A stretch of 62,129 bases of DNA from CAYJPA01 sp964371945 (GTDB lineage: Bacteria; Chloroflexota; Chloroflexia; Thermomicrobiales; UBA6265): the NCBI GenBank assembly GCA_964371945.1, contig CAYJPA010000025.1, positions 1-62,129 on the forward strand, read 5' to 3'. Under the pieces are notes generated by a model. The model had not been told where the DNA came from, did not search any database, and saw only the letters and a program-made list of their open reading frames with translations. The position numbers and the translations under genes were made by a program. Below, piece after piece: positions 14,919 through 22,927 of this stretch; the stretch's first letter is position 1; each line of letters opens with the position of its first letter.

Positions 14919-16658
14919 CTACGCGCTGACGTCGTCGAGCGAGAAGAGGGCGGGTTGCTCGACCGCGATTGGGCGAGGGCGTCGCGGTGCGTAGGCGGGC
15001 AACCGCAACACCGGGAGCCACTCATCTTCCTCCCACGTCCAGAGCGGCTCCTGTGGAGAACGGTACGGGGTGGCGAAGCGCTCCTTCGGGGTGACGGCCT
15101 GTAACCGTCGTTTGTCGGGCTGATAGGTCACTCGGTACTGTGCCAATGGCTCATCGTTGTAGACCAGCGTGAGGTGCTCGGCATAGAGCCAGACCGCGAT
15201 TGGCTTGCCCCGAAGCCCGTCTTCGGCGAAGACACGCCAGCGCCGAAAGCGGGCATACCCAGCTCGGTCGAGGACGCGGCCGAAGCGGGTGCTGTAGAAG
15301 ATGCGATGCAGCTCGTCCGGCGCGACGAGCTTCCCGCAGACCCGGTGCAAGACCGCCGCGGGAGCGCGTCGGTCCTCGGGCCGTTCCCGATGTGCCCAGT
15401 GGTCTTGGAAATTGTGCTCGGTCACCCAGTGGTCGTGGACGACCAGGAGTTCGGGCCAGTTACCAGCCTGCGCGAAGTCCCGATCGGACAGGCGCCGCTG
15501 GATCCCGAAGTTCGCCTCGATATAGTTCTGCCAGGGCTGGCGCCGCTCGATCTCGTGCTTGGTGACCTCGAGTCGGTCGAGGATGGCGAGCAACTGCTTC
15601 GCGCGAAAGATGCTGCCGCTGTCGGTCACGATCGCTTCCGGTGCTCCGTGCTGCCGGATCGCCGCGAACAGCACCATCAGGAACGTGCCGAGATCTTGTG
15701 TCCGGGAGAGTCCACTCGCGACAATAGCGCGCGAATAATTGTCGAGAATCGTGACGGAATAGACCTTGAAGTCACCTAACCCGTGGTCGATGTAGCGGAT
15801 ATCGGCCGACCAGTACTGGTGGCGGCGCGCAGCCTTGAACGGCATCGGCTTGGGCTCGCGAGGAACCGGCGCCGGGTTCGCCAGTCCGTAGAGCTTGCGG
15901 TTGAGGGCGAGGATACGGCCACAGGTACGCGGCGAGAGATGGATCCCAAGCCGCTTGAGCGCAGCATGCACCCGGAACTCCCCGAGCAGCGGATTCTCCT
16001 GGAGCTCCTTGACGGTGACGATAGCGCGCAGCGTCACCTTGGTCCCGCGCCGGTGTGGGGCCCGCGATTTGTCCGCCATGCCGGCGAACTCCTCTTCGGT
16101 CCAGCGCTTCAGCGTGGTGTAGACCGTCTGCCGACTCGTCTCCAGATACTCGGCGGTCGACGTGGCCGTCCACCCCTCGACGTGGAGTTGAACGACCGCC
16201 AGCCGGCGGCGGATCGGATCGGACTCGGCGTGGTAGGGCCGGAAGCGGCGGTGGGTCCGGGCCTGGGGCGGGCTCTCGGCGAGGATTCGCTTGACGGTGC
16301 GGGCACTCGGACGGTGGTCGAAGCGTGCCCAGCAGATCGTAGACAACTCATGGGTGGTGAGCGGTGGGTGCTCGCGCTTCGCGTCAAGAATCGCCTGGCG
16401 AACCTCGGGTGGAAGCAAGCGATGCTTCTCGACTCGGGGCGGTGAGGCGAGGCCGGCCATCCCCAACTGCTCGAAGCGGGCGACCTGTCGAAAGACGGTG
16501 CGCTCGGACAGACCGGTCTCCGCGGATCGCTCGGCCGGAGATTGCCCGAAGAGCACGACGGGGCGGATGAGCTCATAGCTGCGCTGTCCCGGCTCGCGCA
16601 CGAGCAAGGCGATCTGGTGCCAGTCGTCGGTGGATTCGACGCGCGGTCGTGGGGGCAT
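14919..16658 (-). CDS. DDE (rve-fold) transposase with two HTH domains
   Basis: A 579-aa protein. The N-terminus has an HTH (QSPAERSAETGLSERTVFRQ) and a second HTH (EGWTATSTAEYLETSRQTVYTTL). A retroviral-integrase-type catalytic core follows: SADIRYID (first Asp), IVTDSGSIF (second Asp), QNYIEANFG (Glu). The C-terminal ~180 residues include a beta-rich region (PIAVWLYAEHLTLVYNDEPL) as in Mu-like or IS481/IS1202-type enzymes. It mobilises the surrounding 58-bp-repeat element. The long target duplication (13 bp) is closer to IS1202-like families than to IS481; that family assignment is inference. Confidence 0.85.
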   Translation of the reverse strand: MPPRPRVESTDDWHQIALLVREPGQRSYELIRPVVLFGQSPAERSAETGLSERTVFRQVARFEQLGMAGLASPPRVEKHRLLPPEVRQAILDAKREHPPLTTHELSTICWARFDHRPSARTVKRILAESPPQARTHRRFRPYHAESDPIRRRLAVVQLHVEGWTATSTAEYLETSRQTVYTTLKRWTEEEFAGMADKSRAPHRRGTKVTLRAIVTVKELQENPLLGEFRVHAALKRLGIHLSPRTCGRILALNRKLYGLANPAPVPREPKPMPFKAARRHQYWSADIRYIDHGLGDFKVYSVTILDNYSRAIVASGLSRTQDLGTFLMVLFAAIRQHGAPEAIVTDSGSIFRAKQLLAILDRLEVTKHEIERRQPWQNYIEANFGIQRRLSDRDFAQAGNWPELLVVHDHWVTEHNFQDHWAHRERPEDRRAPAAVLHRVCGKLVAPDELHRIFYSTRFGRVLDRAGYARFRRWRVFAEDGLRGKPIAVWLYAEHLTLVYNDEPLAQYRVTYQPDKRRLQAVTPKERFATPYRSPQEPLWTWEEDEWLPVLRLPAYAPRRPRPIAVEQPALFSLDDVSA

Positions 16659-16726
16659 GCCGCTCGCCCTGGGCTCGACTCAACATCCGTGTGGCAAGAG
16701 GGCCATTATAGGCGGACCTCAGCACT

Positions 16727-16784
16727 TCGCCCGCACTGACACGGCTGAGGACAGCTATGTGTCAAGGATGTCGTGGCGAGGCGT
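16727..16784 (-). repeat. Right terminal inverted repeat
   Basis: Reverse complement of the left end 13282-13339 with three mismatches. It directly abuts the right copy of the 13-bp target duplication (16785-16797). Confidence 0.8.
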
Positions 16785-17464
16785 GGTCGCTGCGATCCGC
16801 TCCTTCTTTGGCTTTCTCCATCAGCACGAGCTCCTGCCCGTCTCCCCTGCTCTGGAGCTTGTGCCACCGCTGCGAGAACGCGTCCAACCGCGGGTGTTGA
16901 CCGAAACGGAATATAAGCGACTTATCGAGTCGGTACGCCACGAGCCCCGAGACGGCGCCATCATTGAAGTGTTCTTGCAAACCGAACTTCGCCTCTCCGA
17001 GCTCAGTCAGCTCCGCCTTGAGGACGTCGAGTTGCCGGCCGAAATGACGCGTTCCGTGGGAGCGACCAACGAGCCGGGAAGCGTGGGGGAAGTGCATGTG
17101 GCCGGCAAAGGACGTAAGCAGCGCACGGTGACGCTCAATTGGAAGGCATGGACGGCGATCACCGCCTATCTGGCGGTTCGGCCGGACTCCGAGGATAACC
17201 GCCTCTTCGTCACGAAGTTCCACCGCGGCATGGGGGCCACGGGCGATTGAGCGTGTGGTTGAAAAGCACTTAAAGCAAGCAGGGATTGCCGACGCGTCCG
17301 TGCACAGCTTGCGCCACACCTTCGCGATGGCACAAACACGCCAGGGCACCAAGCTGAGCGTTGTTCAGCAAGCTCTGGGGCATGAATCCCTGGAGTCGAT
17401 ATCGCTTTATGTCGACCTGGCGCGTGATGTGATGGACAGGGAACTCCAACTGCATGCGTTGTAG
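16785..17464 (+). pseudogene. Tyrosine integrase, 3' part (frameshifted)
   Basis: This resumes the integrase with VAAIRSFFGFLHQHELL and carries the catalytic domain. The visible catalytic residues are the Arg of TELRLSEL, the Lys of VAGKGRKQR, HSLRHTF (His and Arg), the His of LGHESLE and the Tyr of SLYVDL. A frameshift occurs in a run of five G at 17232-17236: removing one G joins MG-PRAIERVVEKHL, whereas the present frame stops at 17250. The gene is thus broken twice, by the transposon and by the homopolymer shift. The latter could also be a sequencing error. Confidence 0.75.
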
Positions 17465-17604
17465 CAACGCTCTTTAAGAAGCTTCTAGTTTCATAGGACA
17501 TATCCCTTAAGTTCCCTCACCCAACCCCCACCCAGATAGCAATCTCTCTGTTGGGATATGTCGTTTAGGCTCATCCGGTCTGCTTGGAGCGACTATTTTC
17601 GTAG

Positions 17605-17633
17605 TTGACAAATCTGTCACAACTTGATATTGT
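17605..17633 (+). promoter_or_regulatory. Promoter and operator of the par operon
   Basis: TTGACA (17605-17610), a 17-bp spacer and TATTGT (17628-17633) form a good sigma-70-type promoter. TGACA AATC TGTCA (17606-17619) is a palindrome overlapping the -35, a natural site for repression by the HTH-ParA protein or its partner. Confidence 0.55.
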
Positions 17634-17692
17634 TGGTTCTAGTGTCCTCAATTCAACCCAATACATCAAACTCCGAGCGGAACTTGGGACAA

Positions 17693-18640
17693 ATGCCAAT
17701 GGAACGTCTCCTTTCGACGCAGGAAGTCGCCGATCGTCTTTCAGTCGACAAAAAGACCGTGCTTCGCTACTTGCGCTCCGGCAAGCTCACTGGTTCCCGC
17801 ATAGGGCGCGACTATCGCATTCCCGAGGCTGCTGTCACGGGATTGTTACGACGAACTAACTCGCTCGCGCCGGCGGAACGCTCGGCGATCGTCACCGCGG
17901 TAGTCAACCAAAAAGGCGGTGTTGGGAAAACCACAACGACCTTCAATCTGGGTGTTGGGCTCCACCGTAGAGGTCGACGTGTGCTTTTGATCGACCTGGA
18001 TCCTCAGGCCGCACTCTCTGCGAGCACCGGCATTCCGGTTGCGCATTTGACCTCGAGTATTTACCAAGCGCTGCTTGACGAGCACGTCGATCCGATCCCG
18101 ATCATCCACGAAACGCTCTCAGGCGTCGACATCCTCCCCGCCACGATCGATTTGGCCGCGGCCGAGGTTGAACTGGTGAATATGACCCTGCGGGAGTTGG
18201 TGCTGCGCGAGCTCGTCGCTAAACTACGACCCCGCTATGACCACATCCTTATCGACTGCCCGCCCAGCCTTGGTCTGCTCACCATCAACGCCCTTGCGGC
18301 GGCGGACCGAGTCATTATTCCCCTGCAATGCGAATACTTGGCGACCCGCGGCCTCACACTGCTCCTCAAGACGCTTGAGAAGGTCCAGGCGCGCCTCAAT
18401 CGCGATCTCAAGATCGAAGGCATTTTGCCCACCATGTTTGACGGCAGAACGACGCACGCTAACGAAATCCTCAACGAGTTGCGCTCGTCCTTTCCGGGCC
18501 AGGTTTTCCAGAGCGTGATCAAAAACGCCGTGCGGGTCAAGGAATCCCCCGCAGCTGGTCTCTCCATCTTTGATTACGAACCAAACCATGATGTCGCTCG
18601 CGCCTACGCCAATCTCGCCCAGGAGGTCGACCATGCCTAG
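17693..18640 (+). CDS. parA: ParA partition ATPase with N-terminal HTH
   Basis: A ~315-aa protein (ATG at 17693; the in-frame ATG at 17699 is equally possible). Residues ~7-55 are an excisionase/MerR-type HTH (LLSTQEVADRLSVDKKTVLRYLRSGKL). A ParA/Soj ATPase follows, with deviant Walker A KGGVGKTT (~74-81), Walker A' LLIDLDPQ and Walker B HILIDCPPS. It segregates the replicon by forming ATP-dependent patches on DNA, and the HTH likely gives autoregulation. The promoter at 17605 lies upstream. The stop overlaps the start of the partner gene. HTH-ParA fusions resemble P1/type Ia ParA in layout, but the HTH here is of a different class. Confidence 0.9.
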   Translation: MPMERLLSTQEVADRLSVDKKTVLRYLRSGKLTGSRIGRDYRIPEAAVTGLLRRTNSLAPAERSAIVTAVVNQKGGVGKTTTTFNLGVGLHRRGRRVLLIDLDPQAALSASTGIPVAHLTSSIYQALLDEHVDPIPIIHETLSGVDILPATIDLAAAEVELVNMTLRELVLRELVAKLRPRYDHILIDCPPSLGLLTINALAAADRVIIPLQCEYLATRGLTLLLKTLEKVQARLNRDLKIEGILPTMFDGRTTHANEILNELRSSFPGQVFQSVIKNAVRVKESPAAGLSIFDYEPNHDVARAYANLAQEVDHA

Positions 18641-19265
18641 TAAGCGCGTTTCCCTCAAGGGCAAAGGCGCCGATCTCTTCTTCGGGGATTACTCTCCTGG
18701 AGGGCAGCCATCACCTGAACGTGCTGACGTGATCGACTCATTACCGTCCACTCCGGCCGAAGACTCCCCTACTCCAGCGTCGATCCAATCACCTTCCAGC
18801 AACGACAGCGTGACCGCTCTGTTGGCCAACGGCCTGAGCCTAGCACCTGCTCGAAGTTCACGTTCATCTGCCAATCCTGCTCGCACTAATGCTAGCACGC
18901 GAGCAAGCAAGCTAGATAGCTCCGCAACGAGCGAGCCCGCGCTCCAGGTGGCAAGCTCCCTAGCTCCGGCGCGAGCTTCGTCTGCAGCGAGCAGGCTCGC
19001 TCACGATGCTCGAAGCGAGCAAATCGACGTGGTTGCTACTATCCGCAAAATCGTCAAGGTGCCCGGCAAAGAGGTGTCGTACACACGACTCACGCCTGAG
19101 GAAAAAGCGCAGTTGGCCGACATCGTCTACACATATAAACGCCAAGGCCAACGAACGACCGAGAACGAAGTTCAGCGCATAGCGCTGAACTATCTCCTCA
19201 GTGACTATCACGAGCGCGGCGAAAGGAGCGTGTTGGCACAAGTGCTAGCCGCATTGCTAGCGTGA
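18633..19265 (+). CDS. Partition partner protein (ParB-analogue, RHH-like C-terminus)
   Basis: A 210-aa protein starting at the ATG at 18633 with AGGAGG upstream, overlapping the parA stop. It opens with a basic motif (SKRVSLKGKGADLFF), continues with a ~110-residue Ser/Ala/Pro-rich disordered linker, and ends in a ~75-residue folded domain (KEVSYTRLTPEEKAQLADIVY, ENEVQRIALNYLLSDY) that looks like a ribbon-helix-helix or related DNA-binding domain. The short N-terminal basic segment may stimulate ParA, as in ParG/ParB. Repeats immediately at its 3' end are likely its binding site. No ParB nuclease-fold domain is present. Confidence 0.7.
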   Translation: MPSKRVSLKGKGADLFFGDYSPGGQPSPERADVIDSLPSTPAEDSPTPASIQSPSSNDSVTALLANGLSLAPARSSRSSANPARTNASTRASKLDSSATSEPALQVASSLAPARASSAASRLAHDARSEQIDVVATIRKIVKVPGKEVSYTRLTPEEKAQLADIVYTYKRQGQRTTENEVQRIALNYLLSDYHERGERSVLAQVLAALLA

Positions 19266-19277
19266 TAGCATGCTAGC
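19243..19277 (+). repeat. TGCTAGC repeat cluster, candidate centromere
   Basis: TGCTAGC occurs at 19243, 19255 and 19271, with a TGATAGC variant at 19263, giving 12-, 8- and 8-bp steps. GCTAGC is itself palindromic. The cluster straddles the end of the partition partner gene and precedes the rep gene. Another TGCTAGC lies at 18890 inside the linker-coding region. Confidence 0.5.
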
Positions 19278-19300
19278 TCTCAGTCACAACCAAACCAACT

Positions 19301-20458
19301 ATGGCAAAACGAACTAACAAAGACCAGCCAACGAGTTTTGTGGGGTTTGACCGACCAGAATCAAACTATTTCCGCATGCCTAACACCTGGACTGATTTAA
19401 CCGCGCAAATTAACAGCATCGCTGAGCTCAAAGTCGTTGAGTACATCCTGCGCCATACCTGGGGATATCAGGAATATGGCATCAAGAAGCACATCACAAT
19501 CGGCGAGTTTGTGCATGGACGACGCCGGCAGGACGGTGAGCGGATGGACTTGGGCACGGGTCTGAGCGAACGAGCGGTCTACGACGGAATTCGGAAAGCC
19601 GTCGAAGACGGACTCATCGAAGAGGAAACGGATAACAGCGATCGTGGCCGTGTGAAGAAGTCCTACAGCTTGCGAATGCGTGATTCCGCCCAGGAGTCCA
19701 AGGATTTTTCACAACTGCAAGATCTGCAATCAGGGGTGCAAAGTTTGCAGGGGGTGCAAAGTCTGCAGGTGCCTATGCAAAGTTTGCAGGGTAGGGGTGC
19801 TAAATCTGCACCTCGATCAGAGAAAGAAACTAAAGAAAGAATAGACCTTTCGAATATTCGAAAGACATCACTAGATCGAAGTGGTTCAAGAGACTCCAAC
19901 AGAATTGAGAGAGAGAAGGAAGCTAGATCTAAGAGAATCGAGGACGGCACACAGGAGCCGATGAGGGTGGGGGCAGTGACCGCGACAATACCTCTAGGAG
20001 AAACGATCGCCGCACGAAAGTCGAGACTGGACCGCACTGGCGCGGCCGTTCGAGATGGGGAGATGGCGATTGCAGCTGATCAAACGAGAGCGTCGGATTC
20101 GATCCAGCCGCATGCACCGCGCCGGATGCGCGAAATTCCGCAACAGGATGAGACGTACCAAGTGATCCAGGCCTACATCGCCGATTTCTCACGTGAGCTC
20201 AATGACAAGGCGCCCCTAAAGACCTCGACCACACGTGCCTACAACCTCTTCAAACGCTCTGGTCTCGATCAGGACGCGTTCATCGCGCAGCTCTACGCTG
20301 CCCGGGCCGTTGTCAAGGAGCGGACCGGCAATATCCGCAGCCGCGGCGAGAATAGCGAGTCCGGGTTCCCAACCAAGAACAAAGCGGCCTACTACTTCGC
20401 GGTCCTTGAAGATCTGCTCGGACTCCGCGACGGTGGCAACCAGACACCACATCCATAA
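19301..20458 (+). CDS. Replication initiator, phage-O-like
   Basis: A 385-aa protein. Residues ~20-125 resemble the N-terminal winged-helix domain of phage replication protein O and related plasmid initiators (FRMPNTWTDLTAQINSIAELK, EYILRHTWGYQEYG, GLSERAVYDGIRKAVEDGLI). A low-complexity middle with repeated LQSLQG-type residues (138-170) is encoded by iteron-like palindromes. A charged disordered stretch leads to a C-terminal helical domain (~285-380; YIADFSRELNDKAPLKTST, FLTKNKAAYYFAVLEDLL-like). As in lambda O, the origin may lie within the gene. It follows the par genes, so this is the replicon core. Confidence 0.75.
   Translation: MAKRTNKDQPTSFVGFDRPESNYFRMPNTWTDLTAQINSIAELKVVEYILRHTWGYQEYGIKKHITIGEFVHGRRRQDGERMDLGTGLSERAVYDGIRKAVEDGLIEEETDNSDRGRVKKSYSLRMRDSAQESKDFSQLQDLQSGVQSLQGVQSLQVPMQSLQGRGAKSAPRSEKETKERIDLSNIRKTSLDRSGSRDSNRIEREKEARSKRIEDGTQEPMRVGAVTATIPLGETIAARKSRLDRTGAAVRDGEMAIAADQTRASDSIQPHAPRRMREIPQQDETYQVIQAYIADFSRELNDKAPLKTSTTRAYNLFKRSGLDQDAFIAQLYAARAVVKERTGNIRSRGENSESGFPTKNKAAYYFAVLEDLLGLRDGGNQTPHP
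19715..19811 (+). repeat. Five iteron-like palindromes inside rep (candidate origin)
   Basis: Five 15-bp partial palindromes start at 19715, 19736, 19754, 19775 and 19797 (steps 21, 18, 21, 22). Three are near-identical: GTGCAAAGTTTGCAG, GTGCAAAGTCTGCAG and ATGCAAAGTTTGCAG. The outer two are degenerate (CTGCAAGATCTGCAA, GTGCTAAATCTGCAC). The centre-to-centre spacing is about two helical turns. The adjacent downstream sequence (19805-19935) is AT-rich for this window, as expected of a melting region. This is the most likely replication origin. Confidence 0.65.
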
Positions 20459-20478
20459 CGCCTGACGCTCATCAGGCG
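20459..20478. terminator. Hairpin after rep
   Basis: CGCCTGA (20459-20465) pairs with TCAGGCG (20472-20478) around a 6-base loop, directly after the rep stop codon. No T-run follows. Confidence 0.4.
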
Positions 20479-20738
20479 GTGCTCGATCCAATGCGGTTGC
20501 TACGGATCGGGATCACCTGAGCCGTACCCGATCGCAGCGGATCGCACGACCTCAGGACGATGGCATGCGATCGAACAGGAGCGGTGAACGGGGAAAACAT
20601 GTGCTCAATGCGCCTGGGGATTGGCGAATCTCGTGTATGACGTCGAGTATGAATGGACGTTCTAGCGGAGCGCGTACTGCGCGAAAAAGAGCAAGGGGGG
20701 AAGGACGCGCGTTCCGCGCGTGGGTGTCCTGCGGACGG

Positions 20739-20900
20739 GGGGGGTCGCGCCCCCCCCCCCCGGGCTTAACCACCGCCATGGGGGGGGGGTGTTTGGGGGT
20801 CCCCCCCCCCCCCCCCCCCACCCCCCCCCCCGCCCCCCGCCCCCCCCCCCCCCCCCCCCGCCCCCCCCCCCCGCCCCCCCCCGCGCCCCCGCCCGAAGGG
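20739..20900. repeat. C-homopolymer / G-quadruplex-prone tract
   Basis: About 160 bp made almost only of C runs, some of 19-20 Cs in a row, with short G runs (8 and 10 G) at the left. On the minus strand this is a dense G-quadruplex-forming sequence. Exact length is doubtful because such runs are hard to sequence. Confidence 0.6.
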
Positions 20901-20945
20901 CTAAACCTCCTCCATGGGTCGGGGTTTTGTCGCTGACCCCCCCGT

Positions 20946-21033
20946 CCGGAGTGCTCGCTGGTGACCGCTGCGCGGCGGCGCGCTTCGCGCCCCCCAGAGT
21001 ACGAAACGTACTCTGGCACAGCGAGCACTCCGG
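20946..21033. repeat. Nested inverted repeats
   Basis: An outer 15-bp perfect pair (20946-20960 with 21019-21033) encloses an inner 10-bp perfect pair (20994-21003 with 21007-21016, AAA loop). The outer arm reads CCGGAGTGCTCGCTG. Such a cruciform is typical of origin, transfer-origin or recombination sites. Confidence 0.6.
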
Positions 21034-21360
21034 CCACCCCCCGTTGGGGGGATGACCACCGGGCCGGCATTCCCCCCTTGAACCCTCCTTCCGGCCCGGT
21101 GGCGGCAGCGCTGCGCGGCCGATCTCGGAACTATCCGCCCCACCCAACCCGGCTACCGCCCCCATGATGCCCATCGCTACCTACGTCGTCGCCCAGTCCT
21201 CCCAGGATGTCACACGGCGGACGCAGCGGCCTCAAGGGCTCGGTCGCCGGGGCGCGACCTCGGCGCGCAGGGACGCGCGCACACCCTTGACCCCGCAGCC
21301 GGCCGTGTGGGGGAGGGGAGGCTGGTCGCGACGACGCGATCGGAAAGGAGGTGAATGGCA

Positions 21361-21543
21361 ATGCCGAAATACAAGATCACCAAGGTCTTCGTGGTCATCT
21401 CGGCGAGCAAAGCTGCGGCGCTGCTACGCGCGGAGATGGAGCCAAACGAGACGATGGACTATCTCTCCGTCGTTGAACAGAGCGCCGAGCCGCAGCCGAA
21501 CGGATTCTTGAAATCAGTTCGCTCGCAGGTGACCGGGAAGTAG
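21361..21543 (+). CDS. Small conserved-looking protein, 60 aa
   Basis: A short gene with an excellent AAAGGAGGTGA ribosome site. The ATG at 21361 has the better spacing (9 bp) than the ATG at 21355. The product (MPKYKITKVFVVISASKAAA at the start) looks like a single alpha/beta unit with a basic tail. No family is recognised. It stands alone between the structured region and a convergent minus-strand operon. Confidence 0.55.
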   Translation: MPKYKITKVFVVISASKAAALLRAEMEPNETMDYLSVVEQSAEPQPNGFLKSVRSQVTGK

Positions 21544-21716
21544 CGCATTGAGCGCTGACCGCTCCCCCCACGGATATTGGGGGGAGCCGCCAATGCTCAG
21601 CCTGAATCGGTATGCTCGGCGCGTGGGGCTGGCCCGGCTGACCAGAACGCCTGGAACCGGCGTCCTGGTCGCTCGCCCTCGCGCGTTGCCGCCTCGGGCT
21701 CGCCGGGCCAGGTTGC

Positions 21717-22145
21717 CTAGTACTCCCTCGGGAGGAGTACGGTGGTTACCGATCGATCCCACTCGGTAATGACCCAGAGCTTATCGTCCTGCCGGGTGTG
21801 ATAGGCGGAGACAAGACGACTGCCGTGAACCAGCGCTCGTTCGTTCTCGAGGAGGTCTTCTGGTTCCAGCTCGCCCCAGTCGCCCTGTTTGTGGCGGAGG
21901 AGAAACTCGACGGGTGAGTGAAAGGCCGCGTCCAGCGCTTCCTGGGCGCCGGGAGTTTGAACGACGTAGCCTAGATCAAACCGACCAGGTTGAGAATACT
22001 CCTGGACCAAGCGCTCATGGTGGCTCAGAACACGCTGTAACTGTCTCGGGGTAGGATCGGCCAGGTATCCCGTGACGAGGCGCTCGTAGGCCCCGAGGAC
22101 GGCCTGGTAGGGAGGGATGCGAAGTGGTTCACGTTCGCCAGGCAT
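21717..22145 (-). CDS. Conserved plasmid hypothetical protein
   Basis: A 142-aa protein whose C-terminal ~60 residues match a widespread plasmid ORF pattern: GDWGELEPEDLLENERAL, then SAYHTRQDDKLWVITEWDRS, then TTVLLPREY at the very end. In that family the typical form is GDWG..-x-D-x-x-x-N-x-x-[AL], [LI]WIITE-x-D[RW]S-x-TT-x-LLP-x-[ED]Y. The function is unknown despite frequent occurrence on conjugative plasmids. It is last in the ssb operon, 2 bp after the SSB gene. Confidence 0.65.
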   Translation of the reverse strand: MPGEREPLRIPPYQAVLGAYERLVTGYLADPTPRQLQRVLSHHERLVQEYSQPGRFDLGYVVQTPGAQEALDAAFHSPVEFLLRHKQGDWGELEPEDLLENERALVHGSRLVSAYHTRQDDKLWVITEWDRSVTTVLLPREY

Positions 22146-22147
22146 CT

Positions 22148-22927
22148 CTACCGCGGCTTGACGACCACCGCGTAGATCTCCTCAACGATGCGTATCGTGC
22201 CGTCTTTGCCTTTCACCTCCCTTTGATGGGGATAGCCGACGACTTCGCAGTATTGACCCTTTGTGGGAGCTTCGCCGGCACGGAGGTTCTCGGCACGCTC
22301 AGCAAACATCAGGACGTCCTGCCAGCGTGTGGACCCGTCGTCTTCTCTGATGGCGAGGGCAAACGAGGCGATCGTCGTGCCTTTGGCGGTGGTGCGGAAG
22401 CGGACGTTGGTACCCAGGCGGCCTGCCAATTGGATACGGGTTGCATGCTCCTTCATTTGCCGTTCTGTCATCGGGCTCTGGAATGGCCCGTCTGGGGCCG
22501 TAGAATCGTCTAGGAGGCCTGCTTCCTCGCGTTCACGAGTCATTGACTCTTCGGCACTGTCAAGGGGCTCTGACGGCGTTTCTCGCACGGGGGGGCGGTC
22601 AAGGCGAAGCAAGACGTCACCGGCCGACGAGATCGAGAGGACGCGTTGCGGCGCTTCAAAGATCACGCCACGAGGGGCAAAGCGTGGTTCCTGTTCTTGG
22701 ACCAAACTGAGAGAGAGTTTCGGAGTACGCAGGCGAACGATCTGGGAGGTGGGGAAGAGTTCTAGGTTAAGGTCCGCGGGCAATCCGATTTGCAGGCGAG
22801 ACCCTCTCCCGTGGAGGGGATCGAGGTGAGGTTCGGCCCTAGCGTCCAGGGTGTCGGCGATAGCAGCAGCATCCCACGAGTTGGCTCCTTCCGCAGGCAG
22901 GGGAGTAGGGTTGGGCCGTTCGGTCAC
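22148..22927 (-). CDS. ssb: SSB-like protein with N-terminal extension
   Basis: A 259-aa protein. The C-terminal ~100 residues form an SSB-type OB fold (IQLAGRLGTNVRFRTTAKGT, IASFALAIREDD, WQDVLMFAERAENLRAGEA, KGQYCEVVGYPHQREVKGKDG). The N-terminal ~155 residues are not part of canonical SSB, and the acidic DDIPF-type tip is missing, as in plasmid-borne SSB-like proteins. It probably protects single-stranded DNA during plasmid replication or transfer. It overlaps the upstream 61-aa gene by 4 bp. Confidence 0.75.
   Translation of the reverse strand: MTERPNPTPLPAEGANSWDAAAIADTLDARAEPHLDPLHGRGSRLQIGLPADLNLELFPTSQIVRLRTPKLSLSLVQEQEPRFAPRGVIFEAPQRVLSISSAGDVLLRLDRPPVRETPSEPLDSAEESMTREREEAGLLDDSTAPDGPFQSPMTERQMKEHATRIQLAGRLGTNVRFRTTAKGTTIASFALAIREDDGSTRWQDVLMFAERAENLRAGEAPTKGQYCEVVGYPHQREVKGKDGTIRIVEEIYAVVVKPR

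Larger units (their letters stand above)
13282..16784 (-). mobile_element. 3.5-kb cargo-carrying insertion element
   Basis: The element is bounded by ~58-bp terminal inverted repeats (13282-13339 and 16727-16784) that differ at only three positions, and by a 13-bp direct duplication of the integrase target. It contains a minus-strand DDE transposase (14919-16658), a zinc-ribbon gene and the 3' end of a phage terminase. A third, partial copy of the terminal repeat sits at 14860-14900, so a minimal 1.9-kb IS (14860-16784) is nested in the 3.5-kb unit. Since the target duplication flanks the large unit, the whole 3.5 kb moved together. Confidence 0.8.
20459..21360. other. 900-bp non-coding structured region
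   Basis: No convincing gene is seen between rep and the small gene at 21361; the open frames here are poly-Pro/poly-Gly artefacts of C/G runs. Contents: a post-rep hairpin, a C-homopolymer tract (20739-20900), a pair of related motifs GGGCTTAACCACC-CCATGGG and GGGCTAAACCTCC-CCATGGG flanking that tract, and a large nested inverted repeat (20946-21033). It could be an origin-associated or transfer-origin region. Confidence 0.5.

Noticed and set aside
15174..15779. Plus-strand 201-codon frame within the transposase
   Set aside because: It is antisense to the DDE catalytic core, which has intact motifs.
18224..18664. Minus-strand 146-codon frame over parA
   Set aside because: It is antisense to the conserved ParA ATPase with Walker motifs.
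20552..21174. Poly-Gly and poly-Pro frames on both strands
   Set aside because: They result from C and G homopolymers and have no plausible start or family.
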